Positions 8,587 to 17,210 of a stretch of DNA of 64,000 bases are shown here, in pieces. Source of the DNA: an uncultured Tenacibaculum sp. GTDB taxonomy: Bacteria > Bacteroidota > Bacteroidia > Flavobacteriales > Flavobacteriaceae. The stretch covers positions 1 through 64,000 of the forward strand of contig CANMJA010000024.1 in assembly GCA_947498055.1 (NCBI GenBank). The letters run 5' to 3'. A program made the translations under genes and the position numbers. The notes below the pieces were generated by a model. It worked only from the letters and a program-made list of their open reading frames with translations. It was not told the DNA's origin and made no database searches. Position 1 is the stretch's first letter. Each line of letters starts with the position of its first letter.

Positions 8587-8611
8587 GTAGCTGTATTTAC
8601 AGCTACTTTTT
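8587..8611 (+). terminator. intrinsic terminator between DUF4856 and imelysin genes
   Basis: GTAGCTGT, loop ATTT, ACAGCTAC and five T residues form a perfect 8-bp stem with a T-tract. A promoter-like TATCTTTG (8611-8618) follows at once, so the imelysin gene probably has its own start. Confidence 0.8.
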
Positions 8612-8646
8612 ATCTTTGCGCTGATTTATTTAGAATAAATAGAAAT
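8611..8646 (+). promoter_or_regulatory. -7 element and Fur-like dyad before the imelysin gene
   Basis: TATCTTTG at 8611-8618 fits the -7 consensus TAnnTTTG. The dyad ATTTAGAATAAATAGAAAT at 8628-8646 covers the expected transcript start, a typical repressor position. I see no good -33 TTTG, so the promoter may be weak or activator-dependent. Confidence 0.45.
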
Positions 8647-8654
8647 AAGAGATT

Positions 8655-9764
8655 ATGTTAAAAAAATATTTAATTATAATTACTTCATTAGCAGTTTTTT
8701 TCAGTTGTTCTAGTGAAACAACTGAACCTAGTGGAGGTGGAAATGCAGATAATTTTGATAGAGGAGCATTATTAGAAAATGTAGCAGATAATATTATTAT
8801 TCCTGCATTTCAAAATTTGCATGACGAATTAGTTCTTTTGAATGAGAAAGCAAAAGACTTTTCGCAGAACCCAAGTTCATTAACATTAGGGCAAGTAAAA
8901 ACATATTGGCTTAGTTCTTATAAAGCATGGCAACAAGTTGCAATGTTTGATATAGGAAAAGCAGAACAATTACAATTCGTAAATCATTTTAATATTTATC
9001 CTGTTACAGTAGCAGATATTGAACAAAATATAACCAGTGGATCTTATGATTTAAAAAGTTCAAATAATCATGATGCGCAAGGTTTTCCTGCTATAGATTA
9101 TTTATTATTTGGAATAGGCTCAGATGAAGCGCAAGTTTTACAAAAATTTACGACAGATGCTAATGCAGATGGATACAAAAAATATTTGACAGACATAACT
9201 GCGTTCATGGAAACTATGATTGCTGAAATTATGCAAGATTGGCAAGGAAATTTCAGAGCCGATTTTATAGCAAGTACAAGCAATACCGCAACAAGTTCAT
9301 TAAATAAATTAATAAATGATTATATTTTTTATTATGAAAAAAGATTAAGAGCAAATAAGTTTGGTATTCCAGCAGGTAATTTTTCTAGTACAGCACTGCC
9401 AGAAAAAGTTGAAGCTTTTTACAAAAAAGATATTTCAAAAGAATTGGCTTTAGAAGGATTAGATGCTGTTCAAAATTTATTTTTAGGACAAAGTTTTGGA
9501 AATGCAGCGGTTGGTGAAAGTTTTAAAACTTATTTAGTAAGTTTAAATAAATCTGATTTAGCTTCAAAAATAGAAGATCAATTTACGAAAGCTAAAAATC
9601 AAATAAATAAACTAAATAATAACTTTTACGAACAAATTAAAACAGATAATACTGAAATGACAATGGCGTATGATGAATTACAAAAGGCAGTAGTATTATT
9701 AAAAGTAGATATGTTACAAGTGTTTAATATAAGTGTAGACTTTGTAGATGCTGACGGAGATTAA
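8655..9764 (+). CDS. imelysin family (M75-like) iron-regulated lipoprotein
   Basis: The protein has 369 aa with lipobox VFFSC, so Cys18 is the acylation site. The imelysin-like helical domain runs from about residue 40 to the end. It includes YWLSSYKAWQQVAMFDIG and, at residues 143-153, GFPAIDYLLFG. This is the family's GxHxxE position, but Pro replaces His and Asp replaces Glu, as in the IPPA-like branch, so it is unlikely to be a peptidase and is better viewed as a metal- or ligand-binding protein. It lies between the DUF4856 gene and the HTTM and receptor genes, with Fur-like dyads and its own -7 element upstream and a terminator downstream. A function in iron uptake at the outer membrane is inferred from context. 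Confidence 0.88.
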   Translation: MLKKYLIIITSLAVFFSCSSETTEPSGGGNADNFDRGALLENVADNIIIPAFQNLHDELVLLNEKAKDFSQNPSSLTLGQVKTYWLSSYKAWQQVAMFDIGKAEQLQFVNHFNIYPVTVADIEQNITSGSYDLKSSNNHDAQGFPAIDYLLFGIGSDEAQVLQKFTTDANADGYKKYLTDITAFMETMIAEIMQDWQGNFRADFIASTSNTATSSLNKLINDYIFYYEKRLRANKFGIPAGNFSSTALPEKVEAFYKKDISKELALEGLDAVQNLFLGQSFGNAAVGESFKTYLVSLNKSDLASKIEDQFTKAKNQINKLNNNFYEQIKTDNTEMTMAYDELQKAVVLLKVDMLQVFNISVDFVDADGD

Positions 9765-9784
9765 TTAAAGACATAATAAAATTT

Positions 9785-9820
9785 AAAAGCTGTCTGTATT
9801 ATTTTTCAGACAGCTTTTTT
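9785..9820 (+). terminator. intrinsic terminator after the imelysin gene
   Basis: AAAAGCTGTCTG, a 10-nt loop and CAGACAGCTTTT make a 12-bp stem followed by more T residues. It lies 10 bp before the HTTM start codon, so readthrough or partial termination must set expression of the downstream genes unless there is a promoter I cannot see. Confidence 0.8.
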
Positions 9821-9829
9821 GCGTACTAA

Positions 9830-11185
9830 ATGAATTTTAAAACATACATATTAAAGACAACCAATGCAGCTCCATTAGCTGTTTTTCGTGTCTTTTTTGG
9901 TTTCTTAATGTGTATAAGTATGGTGCGCTTTTGGTATCATGGATGGATCGATAAATTTTATGTTCAGCCAAAATTTCATTTTTCTTATTATGGTTTTGAA
10001 TGGGTGAAGCCAATAGGAACTTATACGTACCTATTTTTTATCGTGGCAATTATCGCTTCTATATGTATTGTACTAGGATATAAATATAGAATAGCAATTA
10101 TAACCTTTTTTGTAAGTTTTACTTACATAGAGTTGATGGATAAAACCACCTATTTAAATCATTATTATTTTGTAAGTTGCCTAAGTTTTTTATTGATTTT
10201 CTTACCAGCAAATGCACGATTTTCTTTAGATGCTTTTATCTCTAAAAAAGAGTACAGTCTTATACCTAAATGGACGATAGACAGTGTAAAACTATTGTTA
10301 GGTATTGTTTATTTTTATGCAGGTTTAGCAAAGTTAAATTCAGATTGGTTGTTTAGAGCCATGCCTTTAAAAATTTGGTTGCCATCAAAATACGACCTTC
10401 CAATTATAGGGAGTACTTTAATGCAACAAAATTGGTTTCATTATGCAATGAGTTGGAGTGGAGTAATTTATGATCTATGTATTCCTTTTTTATTATTACA
10501 AAAAAAAACACGTTCTTTTGCTTTTGTTTTGGTGGTTATTTTTCATGTATTTACAAGAATTTTATTCCCAATAGGAATGTTTCCTTATATAATGATAGTT
10601 GCTACGCTCATCTTTTTCGATGCTAAAATTCATGAAAAAATAATTTCGGTTATAAAAAAAGTACTAAGACTCACTTTGAATAATATTTCAAGTATAAAAA
10701 CATATCATTATAAAACTACTTTAGTACCAAAAATTATAGCAGTATTTTTCATTTTTCAATTACTATTTCCGTGGAGGTATTTAGTATATCCAGGAGAGTT
10801 GTTTTGGACAGAAGAAGGATACCGTTTTTCATGGCGGGTAATGTTAATGGAAAAAGCAGGATATGCTAATTTTAAAATTATGAATGGAAAAACAAAAAAG
10901 TTTTTCTATGTAAATAATACAGATTTTTTAACAAGTTTTCAAGAAAAACAAATGAGTTTTCAGCCTGATTTTATATTGGAATATGCTCATTATTTAGGAG
11001 ATCATTTTACAAAACAAGGGCATCAAAATATAGAAGTATATGCAAATTGTTTTGTAGCATTAAATGGAAGGTTAAGTAAAAGATATATAGATCCTTTCAT
11101 AGATTTATACAAACAAAAAGAAAGTTTTAAACATAAAAATTGGATTTTACCATTTACAGATGAAGTTAAGATTAAAGGGTTGTAG
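9830..11185 (+). CDS. HTTM domain integral membrane protein (gamma-carboxylase-like)
   Basis: The 451-aa protein begins with NAAPLAVFRVFFGFLMCISMVRFW, a clear opening of the HTTM (horizontally transferred transmembrane) domain related to vitamin K-dependent gamma-carboxylase. The N-terminal two thirds contain several hydrophobic spans; YFYAGLAKLNSDWLFRAMPL is a typical conserved HTTM segment. The C-terminal part is soluble (LEYAHYLGDHFTKQGHQ...). The biochemical role in bacteria is not settled. Its gene overlaps the TonB-dependent receptor by 26 bp, so translation of the two is coupled. Together with the DUF4856 and imelysin genes this forms a set often seen in flavobacteria and assumed to concern iron. 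Confidence 0.85.
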   Translation: MNFKTYILKTTNAAPLAVFRVFFGFLMCISMVRFWYHGWIDKFYVQPKFHFSYYGFEWVKPIGTYTYLFFIVAIIASICIVLGYKYRIAIITFFVSFTYIELMDKTTYLNHYYFVSCLSFLLIFLPANARFSLDAFISKKEYSLIPKWTIDSVKLLLGIVYFYAGLAKLNSDWLFRAMPLKIWLPSKYDLPIIGSTLMQQNWFHYAMSWSGVIYDLCIPFLLLQKKTRSFAFVLVVIFHVFTRILFPIGMFPYIMIVATLIFFDAKIHEKIISVIKKVLRLTLNNISSIKTYHYKTTLVPKIIAVFFIFQLLFPWRYLVYPGELFWTEEGYRFSWRVMLMEKAGYANFKIMNGKTKKFFYVNNTDFLTSFQEKQMSFQPDFILEYAHYLGDHFTKQGHQNIEVYANCFVALNGRLSKRYIDPFIDLYKQKESFKHKNWILPFTDEVKIKGL

Positions 11186-13595
11186 TTTTTTAGTGTTATT
11201 ATTAATGATGGGGGCATCTATAACAGCACAAGTTAAAATAGTAGGTAAAGTTTTTAACCAAGAAAAAAAAGGGTTACAAAAAGTACAAATAATAGATAGT
11301 GAAGGTGTAATACTAGCAGTTACTGAAAGTAGTGGGAAGTACGAGTTTTCTACCTTAAAAAAAGAATTTACTGTTTTGTTTTATTTAAACAATTATGAAT
11401 TACAAGAAATAAGAATAAATACAGCAAAACAAACAAAATACGATATTACATTAGCTTTATTTTCAGAAGAACTATCTGAAGTACAAATACAGGCTAAAAA
11501 ACGAAAAGCTTTTGAGTTAAGACGCTTAAAAGATGTGGAAGGAACCGCAATTTATGCAGGTAAAAAAACAGAAGTAATATTAGTAAGTGAATCTACTGCA
11601 AATTTAGCAACAAATAATGCCAGACAATTATATAATCAAATAGCAGGATTAAATATTTTTGAAAATGATGATGCAGGTTTACAATTAAATATAGGAGGTA
11701 GAGGGTTAGATCCTAATAGAACAGCTAACTTTAATACGCGTCAAAATGGATATGATATCAGTGCAGATGTTTTAGGATATCCAGAGAGTTATTATACGCC
11801 TGCGGCAGAAGGGATAGAAGAAATTCAAGTAATTAGAGGTGCTGCTTCTTTACAATACGGTACACAATTTGGTGGGTTAATAAACTTTGTAATGAAGAAA
11901 CCTAATCCAAATAAATCACTAGAAATTATTACCAGAAATACCTTAGGGAGTTTTAATTTGTTTACCAATTTTACAAGTATAGGAGGAACTTCTAATAAGT
12001 TAAGTTACTATGCATATTATAATTATAAGCAAGGAGATGGTTTTAGACCTAATTCTGAATTTAATTCAAAAAACGTATTTGCACATTTTGGATATGATTT
12101 TAATAGCAAAACAAAATTAGAAGCAGAAGTTACTTATTTAAAATATTTAGCGCAACAAGCAGGAGGTTTAACAGATACGATGTTTAATGAAAACCCTTTT
12201 CAAAGTAATAGAACCCGTAATTGGTTTTCTGTAGATTGGTTTTTATACAATTTAAAATTTTCGCACGATTTTTCTGAGAACACAAAACTGACCTTTAATT
12301 TTTTCGGGTTAAATGCTTCTAGAAAAGCAGTTGGTTTTCGAGATAGAAGAGTGAGATTTGCAGATACATTTTTAGCTAGAGAATTACTGACAAGTGATTT
12401 TAATAATTTTGGTTTTGAAGCTCGTTTTTTAGATACCTATACACTATTTAATAAAAAAGCTACTTATATAATTGGAGCAAAATATTATAAGGCAAACAAT
12501 ACTTCTATACAAGGGCCAGGATCAAATGGAAGAGATGCTGACTTTACTTCAGCAATAAAAGAATTCCCAAACTTTACTTTTCAATCTAATTTTGATAATC
12601 CAAATGAAAATATTGCTGTCTTTGGAGAGCATATTTTTTATCTTAACGACCAGTTATCTATTACACCAGGATTTAGATTTGAATATATTGCAACAGGAAG
12701 TAATGGTTTTAGAAAACGTGTTAATTTAGATGGAGCAGGAAACCCTATAGGAAGTACCGAAGAATTTGATAATATAAACAAAGAACGTTCTTTTCCTTTA
12801 TTTGGATTAGGAATTAGCTATAAACCAAGCAAAGAGTTAGAAATATATGCTAACGGTTCGCAAAATTACCGTTCTATTACTTTTTCAGATATAAATATTG
12901 TAAACCCATCCAATGCAGTTGATCCTAATTTAGAAGACGAAACAGGTTTTACATTTGATTTGGGAGTAAGAGGAAATATTAATAAGTATGTATCATATGA
13001 TATTGGTGGTTTTGCTTTGTTTTATGATAATAGAATAGGAGATTTTACAACAACAATTCCTCCTTTAAATACCGTTGGTTTATTAAGAACTAATGTTGGA
13101 GAGGCTAGGATTTTAGGTATTGAATCCTTAATAGATGTTAATTTGAAAAAAGTTTTTCAATTACCAAATAATTATAGTCTTAATACATTTGTGAATGCCT
13201 CTTTTGTAAGTTCTGAGTATACAAAATCAAGAGCAAATGGAGTAGAGGGAAATAAAGTAGAATTTGTACCAGATGTTAACTTAAAAACAGGGATTAAATT
13301 TGGTTATGATAATTTATTAGCAAGTGTACAATATAGTTATTTATCAGATCAATTTAATGATGCTAATAATACTATTACAAGTGATGATTCTAATGCAGTA
13401 CGAGGAATTATTCCTGCTTATGGTATTTTAGATTTTTCAACTTCTTATTCGTATAAATTTTTAAAATTAGAAGTAGGAGTGAATAATCTTTTAAATAAAA
13501 GCTATTTTACAAGAAGAGCTACTGGTTATCCTGGACCAGGTATTATTCCTTCTGCACCTAGAAATTGGTATACTACTTTACAATTTAAGTTTTAA
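11160..13595 (+). CDS. TonB-dependent outer-membrane receptor (FecA-like)
   Basis: The protein has 811 aa. A signal peptide (CSFLVLLLMMGASITAQ) precedes a carboxypeptidase-regulatory-like beta domain (about residues 23-100, VKIVGKVFNQEKKGLQKVQI). The plug domain follows at about residues 125-245, with NIGGRGLDPNRTANFNTRQNG and VIRGAASLQYGTQFGGLINFVMKK. The 22-stranded barrel ends with Phe (NWYTTLQFKF), as required for BAM-dependent insertion. The plug resembles ferric-citrate and siderophore receptors, and the neighbouring imelysin/DUF4856 genes support an iron ligand, but the actual substrate cannot be read from sequence. It starts inside the end of the HTTM gene. Confidence 0.92.
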   Translation: MKLRLKGCSFLVLLLMMGASITAQVKIVGKVFNQEKKGLQKVQIIDSEGVILAVTESSGKYEFSTLKKEFTVLFYLNNYELQEIRINTAKQTKYDITLALFSEELSEVQIQAKKRKAFELRRLKDVEGTAIYAGKKTEVILVSESTANLATNNARQLYNQIAGLNIFENDDAGLQLNIGGRGLDPNRTANFNTRQNGYDISADVLGYPESYYTPAAEGIEEIQVIRGAASLQYGTQFGGLINFVMKKPNPNKSLEIITRNTLGSFNLFTNFTSIGGTSNKLSYYAYYNYKQGDGFRPNSEFNSKNVFAHFGYDFNSKTKLEAEVTYLKYLAQQAGGLTDTMFNENPFQSNRTRNWFSVDWFLYNLKFSHDFSENTKLTFNFFGLNASRKAVGFRDRRVRFADTFLARELLTSDFNNFGFEARFLDTYTLFNKKATYIIGAKYYKANNTSIQGPGSNGRDADFTSAIKEFPNFTFQSNFDNPNENIAVFGEHIFYLNDQLSITPGFRFEYIATGSNGFRKRVNLDGAGNPIGSTEEFDNINKERSFPLFGLGISYKPSKELEIYANGSQNYRSITFSDINIVNPSNAVDPNLEDETGFTFDLGVRGNINKYVSYDIGGFALFYDNRIGDFTTTIPPLNTVGLLRTNVGEARILGIESLIDVNLKKVFQLPNNYSLNTFVNASFVSSEYTKSRANGVEGNKVEFVPDVNLKTGIKFGYDNLLASVQYSYLSDQFNDANNTITSDDSNAVRGIIPAYGILDFSTSYSYKFLKLEVGVNNLLNKSYFTRRATGYPGPGIIPSAPRNWYTTLQFKF

Positions 13596-14037
13596 TTGCA
13601 TATAAATATTGAGAATAAAATTAATAACATGATTTTTTGCGTTAGGGATTGTAGCATTTGTTGGAGCTCTTTAAAATTTATGACTATAAAATTTTAAAAG
13701 CGACTGCGTAAAGCCCGACCTTTAGGGAATGCTCTAATTTAATTGTCTATTATAATCTGATTTCGATGTAAAGATTTTAATTTTTTAAATTGTCATTTTT
13801 GCTTCTTAGTATTAAGGTAAAGAAGATAGAAGTTTAAAAACTTAATAAATATTTGAAAAACAATTAGATAATGAAATGTAGTTGGTAGTGATTTTTCGAC
13901 ATGAAACTGTATTGAGAAAGAGAATTTAAAAACGAAAATTAAATTCTTTCTGAATTTCACTCGAACGGATTTATTTTTCTTAGATAAAACTCAGGTTATT
14001 TTATATAATTAGTTGTCAATAAACTTTTCATGCATTT
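13596..14037. other. 442-bp intergenic region with a hairpin and a possible interspersed repeat
   Basis: No credible gene is present. Around 13640-13735 there is an unusually GC-rich island for this DNA (GTTAGGGATTG... and CGACTGCGTAAAGCCCGACC) on either side of a long AT hairpin (CTTTAAAATTTAT / ATAAAATTTTAAAG). This looks like one copy of an interspersed intergenic element, but I see no second copy in the window. The remainder, to 14037, is featureless AT-rich sequence between two convergent genes. Confidence 0.4.
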
Positions 14038-14949
14038 TTAAACAGAAATAAAATTTTTTTCATGTAAAACATCTTCTCCATTGAATTGGTATGCAACAAG
14101 CTTTCCACCTTTTGCTACGCTATAATCTAAACAACAAATATTGTTTTTGTACAAAGAAGGTGCACCTTTTAGCCAATAATGTCCAAAAAAAACGATAGAA
14201 TTATCAGAATAAAAATCTAGGGATTTTAATTCAGATAAATCAATAGGTTGCTCTGGTAATTCTTGAATAGATTCAACACTAATTGATTTATAGGTCATTT
14301 TAGAAGGGTTTTCCCACCATTTTATTCGCATTTCTGTTCTTTTAGTTCCATCTTTGTCACTAAAAAATAGCCCTGCAGGAATTTTCATTTCTTTACCTTT
14401 TAAAACTAATTCAATAGCACTATTTAATTCTGTATCTTCTTTTGCAGATTCATATATAAGAGAGTCTGTTAATTTACCATTCACTAGTTTTTCTTTTAAA
14501 TATGCAATGCTACTGGTATCCCAACAAGCATGAACGGCCTTAAATTGCTCAGTTTCATAAAAAAGAGGTAATGTTTGAAACCAATCTAAATATTCTTCAT
14601 ATTCCTGTTGTTTATTTTGAAACTGTTTAAGTGTTTCGTAATGTTGAATAATATTTTTTATTTTATGCTTTCTAAGATGTCCACCACCTTCTTTTTCAGT
14701 AAAATGAAAACATAATGCATTATATTCATGATTTCCCATTAGAGCAATAGCATTTTTAGTATCTACCATTGATTTTACAATTTCAAGAGTTTCTCTAATT
14801 TTTGGGCCTCGATCAATATAGTCACCCACAAATACTACTTTTCTTTTGGGATGAGAATAGGTACCATTACTTTTCCTATAACCTAATTTCCATAATAATT
14901 CTACTAATTGGTCTGCATGCCCGTGAATGTCTCCAATAAAATCGATCAT
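14038..14949 (-). CDS. PPP-family metallophosphoesterase
   Basis: The protein has 303 aa. The calcineurin-like/PPP motifs are complete and in order: GDIHGH at residues 6-11, GDYIDRG near 42-48, GNHEYN near 72-77, a mid-protein KAVHACWD, and FGHYWLKG near the C-terminus. The family includes bis(5'-nucleosyl)-tetraphosphatases and protein-serine/threonine phosphatases, and which activity applies cannot be decided. The gene is divergent from the NAD/ADP-ribose island and shares its 215-bp intergenic control region. This suggests, but does not prove, a role in nucleotide or ADP-ribose metabolism. The extra 80-residue helical insert after GNHE (EKEGGGHLRKHKIKNII...) is larger than in minimal family members. 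Confidence 0.85.
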   Translation of the reverse strand: MIDFIGDIHGHADQLVELLWKLGYRKSNGTYSHPKRKVVFVGDYIDRGPKIRETLEIVKSMVDTKNAIALMGNHEYNALCFHFTEKEGGGHLRKHKIKNIIQHYETLKQFQNKQQEYEEYLDWFQTLPLFYETEQFKAVHACWDTSSIAYLKEKLVNGKLTDSLIYESAKEDTELNSAIELVLKGKEMKIPAGLFFSDKDGTKRTEMRIKWWENPSKMTYKSISVESIQELPEQPIDLSELKSLDFYSDNSIVFFGHYWLKGAPSLYKNNICCLDYSVAKGGKLVAYQFNGEDVLHEKNFISV

Positions 14950-14997
14950 ATGATGGTTTTTTTGTTTATAGGTTTTCTTTAAAATGAAAGTGTATAG

Positions 14998-15011
14998 TTA
15001 CTTAAAAGTAA
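14998..15011. promoter_or_regulatory. palindrome between the divergent genes
   Basis: TTACTTAAAAGTAA has two 6-bp arms around a 2-bp centre and lies 48 bp upstream of the phosphatase start. It may be an operator, but a short AT-rich palindrome can occur by chance. Confidence 0.25.
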
Positions 15012-15078
15012 GTGTTTGTCTTATTTAATTGCTATTCATTTTGAATACAAATATGGGATTTTTTTATTCTTTTTTTCT

Positions 15079-15101
15079 TTTTGTGTAAAAAAAACACAAA
15101 A
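15079..15101. promoter_or_regulatory. inverted repeat upstream of the NAD-island promoter
   Basis: TTTTGTGT, seven A residues, and ACACAAAA form a perfect 8-bp inverted repeat ending 4 bp before the -33 element at 15106. The position suits a regulator site. Homopolymer-rich arms make chance occurrence possible. Confidence 0.35.
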
Positions 15102-15105
15102 TAAT

Positions 15106-15136
15106 TTTGCAAGGTTGTTTTTCTAATGTATATTTG
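15106..15136 (+). promoter_or_regulatory. Bacteroidetes-type promoter of the NAD/ADP-ribose island
   Basis: TTTG at 15106-15109 and TATATTTG at 15129-15136 are 19 bp apart, a full consensus match. Transcription would start near 15143, downstream of the ATG at 15126, which therefore cannot be the translation start of the first gene. Confidence 0.7.
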
Positions 15137-15164
15137 TGTTATAATTACGCAAACAAATAAAGTT

Positions 15165-15992
15165 ATGCAAAATAGAAACGAAAGAAAAAAGATAGCAGAA
15201 AATACACTAGAAGTTATAGAAAGTGGATTTTATATTAACGATAGAAAAGAAAAAATATCAATCCAAGAATTATTGGATTATGCGATTAGCAATTCAAAAT
15301 TATATACACCAAAAGAATCGGATGAATTATTAAATAAAAAAAAAGAGATTATTGGTTATGAAACTTGTATAAGAGTAGAGGAAGAAACAACACTAAATAG
15401 TGTTAAGAATTTAGTAGCAACAGTTAATGAAGAAGTTTTGTATTTGAATTTTGCATCAGCAAAAAATCCTGGAGGAGGCTTTTTAGGAGGAAGCCAAGCA
15501 CAAGAAGAAAGTATTGCTAGAGCTACAGGGTTAGTACCTTGTTTAAATAATAATTTTGAATACTACGAAGTAAATAGAAAAACAACCTCTGGTTTGTATA
15601 CCGATTATATGATTTATAGTCCGAGAGTTCCAGTTTTTAAAAATGAAGAAGGAAGGTTGTTAGATTTTCCAGTAGTAGCGAGTGTGCTAACAGCACCTGC
15701 AGTAAATGCAGGGGCAGTAAGGAAAAATTCACCTAAAAAAATAGGAGAGATAGAAAAAGTAATGAAAAGGAGAATAGAAAAAGTTTTAAAAATAGTAGAA
15801 GAAAAAGAGTACAAGCATCTTGTTTTAGGTGCTTGGGGATGTGGGGTTTTTAGAAACGAACCCAATGATGTAGCAAAATGGTTTAAAGAAGTGATCACTA
15901 CCAAATTTGAATCATCATTTAAAAATATTGTATTCGCTATTTATTCGAGAGATGAAAAATTTGTGAACGCATTTAAAAAAGAGTTTATATAA
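15165..15992 (+). CDS. microbial-type PARG (TIGR02452/DUF2263), ADP-ribose glycohydrolase-like
   Basis: The protein has 275 aa from ATG 15165; an upstream in-frame ATG at 15126 lies before the promoter -7 element and is rejected. The diagnostic catalytic loop is present: NFASAKNPGGGFLGGSQAQEESIARA, a macrodomain-like GGG loop followed by QEE with the catalytic glutamates. A later VLGAWGCGVFRNEPNDVA segment is the second conserved family block, and the fold is that of a compact poly(ADP-ribose) glycohydrolase. It removes ADP-ribose from poly- or mono-ADP-ribosylated targets or related metabolites. It is first in a co-directional run with a VWA protein, a PurA-like enzyme and NAMPT, which points to NAD/ADP-ribose metabolism. 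Confidence 0.85.
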   Translation: MQNRNERKKIAENTLEVIESGFYINDRKEKISIQELLDYAISNSKLYTPKESDELLNKKKEIIGYETCIRVEEETTLNSVKNLVATVNEEVLYLNFASAKNPGGGFLGGSQAQEESIARATGLVPCLNNNFEYYEVNRKTTSGLYTDYMIYSPRVPVFKNEEGRLLDFPVVASVLTAPAVNAGAVRKNSPKKIGEIEKVMKRRIEKVLKIVEEKEYKHLVLGAWGCGVFRNEPNDVAKWFKEVITTKFESSFKNIVFAIYSRDEKFVNAFKKEFI

Positions 15993-16008
15993 CCTATAAA
16001 AAGAAACA

Positions 16009-16344
16009 ATGGAAAAAGAGTTAAAACCTAGATTTGTAGATGCATTAAAAAGAAATAATGATCAAATAAGAGAAGACAGAGCAAAAGCAATAGGAGAAGA
16101 TTCAGAGTTAATTTATAAACGAAGAATAGAAGATATTGAATTAAAAATAAAGAGAATAGCAAGAGAACAAGAAGGAGCTATTGATATTAGTCCGCTAGAC
16201 AAGAACAGTTTAACGTTTGCAGATTTTAATCCAGAAGGGTTTGTGCAAAATGATATAGAACTTTCTTTAATAATAAGAAATTTAAAAATTCAATTCGAAA
16301 TAGCAAAAAACAGATACGAATATTTATTCGGTAAAAAGTATTAA
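16009..16344 (+). CDS. small helical protein of the NAD island
   Basis: The protein has 111 aa, is highly charged and is predicted to be largely helical (EDIELKIKRIAREQ; LIIRNLKIQFEIAKNRYEYLF). It has no signal peptide, membrane span or recognisable motif. It lies 16 bp after the PARG gene and only 2 bp before the VWA gene, so it is almost certainly co-transcribed and may be a partner of the VWA protein. I do not recognise the family. Confidence 0.7.
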   Translation: MEKELKPRFVDALKRNNDQIREDRAKAIGEDSELIYKRRIEDIELKIKRIAREQEGAIDISPLDKNSLTFADFNPEGFVQNDIELSLIIRNLKIQFEIAKNRYEYLFGKKY

Positions 16345-16346
16345 TT

Positions 16347-17210
16347 ATGGGAGGAACGAGATATAATGTTAGCAAAAGAGCTGCAAAAGCCATGAAAGAA
16401 GGCTACGCAAGTAAGTCGGTAAATGAAATTTTTAAACAGAACATAGAAAGAAGAGTTCATAAATCTATGGATCCTAATGGAATTGATTTTAGAGAAGCAA
16501 GAGATTCTGAAGTGCATCCAAACTCTTTTCCAATTGTTTTAGGGCTAGATGTTACAGGTAGTATGGGACATATACCACATGATTTAATTAAAGAAGGACT
16601 TCCTAAATTAATGGGAGGAATTATTCAGAACGGAGTACCAGATGCCTCATTACTTTTTTTAGGAATTGGAGATCATGAGTGTGATTCATATCCTTTACAA
16701 GTAGGTCAGTTTGAATCTGGCGATGATGAATTAGATATGTGGTTAACCAGAACCTATATAGAATCTGGCGGAGGGGGTAATGGAGGAGAAAGTTATTTAT
16801 TGGCTTGGTATTTTGCGGCATTCCATACCAAAACAGATGCTTTTGAAAAACGAAATCAAAAAGGAATACTAGTAACTATCGGAGATGAACCTAATTTAAG
16901 AGCATTACCAGCTTCTGCAATTAGAGAATTTATGGGACACGGACAGCAAACATATAGTCAGTTAGAATTACTAGAAGAAGTACAAAAGAAGTATGAGGTA
17001 TTTCATATAAATGTTTGTCACTCACAAAGAGCTATTCAAGCAGAAACAGGATGGAAAGAAGTATTGGGAAAAAAATGTATTTCAGTGGAAGATTATAAGA
17101 CCATACCAGAGGTAATTAAAAATTTGGTATGTGATACTTATAAAACTTCAAAAACGAGTATTAAAGCAGATATTTCAGGAGTAAGTTTTGATGATATTGA
17201 TATGTTATAA
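16347..17210 (+). CDS. cytoplasmic von Willebrand factor A (VWA) domain protein
   Basis: The protein has 287 aa with no signal peptide. The VWA domain starts near residue 60 with VLGLDVTGSMG, a MIDAS metal site of DxTxS type; acidic and threonine residues later in the domain (GIGDHECDS, IGDEPNLRA) are in place to complete it. A Gly-rich loop (ESGGGGNGGESY) lies in the middle. Cytoplasmic VWA proteins usually work with an ATPase or act as scaffolds, but no MoxR-type ATPase is present here. The N-terminus (GGTRYNVSKRAAKAMKEGYASKS) is basic. The stop codon abuts an element related to the repeat at 21534, so the operon may be interrupted here. Confidence 0.82.
   Translation: MGGTRYNVSKRAAKAMKEGYASKSVNEIFKQNIERRVHKSMDPNGIDFREARDSEVHPNSFPIVLGLDVTGSMGHIPHDLIKEGLPKLMGGIIQNGVPDASLLFLGIGDHECDSYPLQVGQFESGDDELDMWLTRTYIESGGGGNGGESYLLAWYFAAFHTKTDAFEKRNQKGILVTIGDEPNLRALPASAIREFMGHGQQTYSQLELLEEVQKKYEVFHINVCHSQRAIQAETGWKEVLGKKCISVEDYKTIPEVIKNLVCDTYKTSKTSIKADISGVSFDDIDML

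Noticed and set aside
15126..15164. Upstream ATG of the PARG gene at 15126
   Set aside because: It lies before the -7 element TATATTTG (15129-15136), so it would not be in the transcript. The ATG at 15165 is used.
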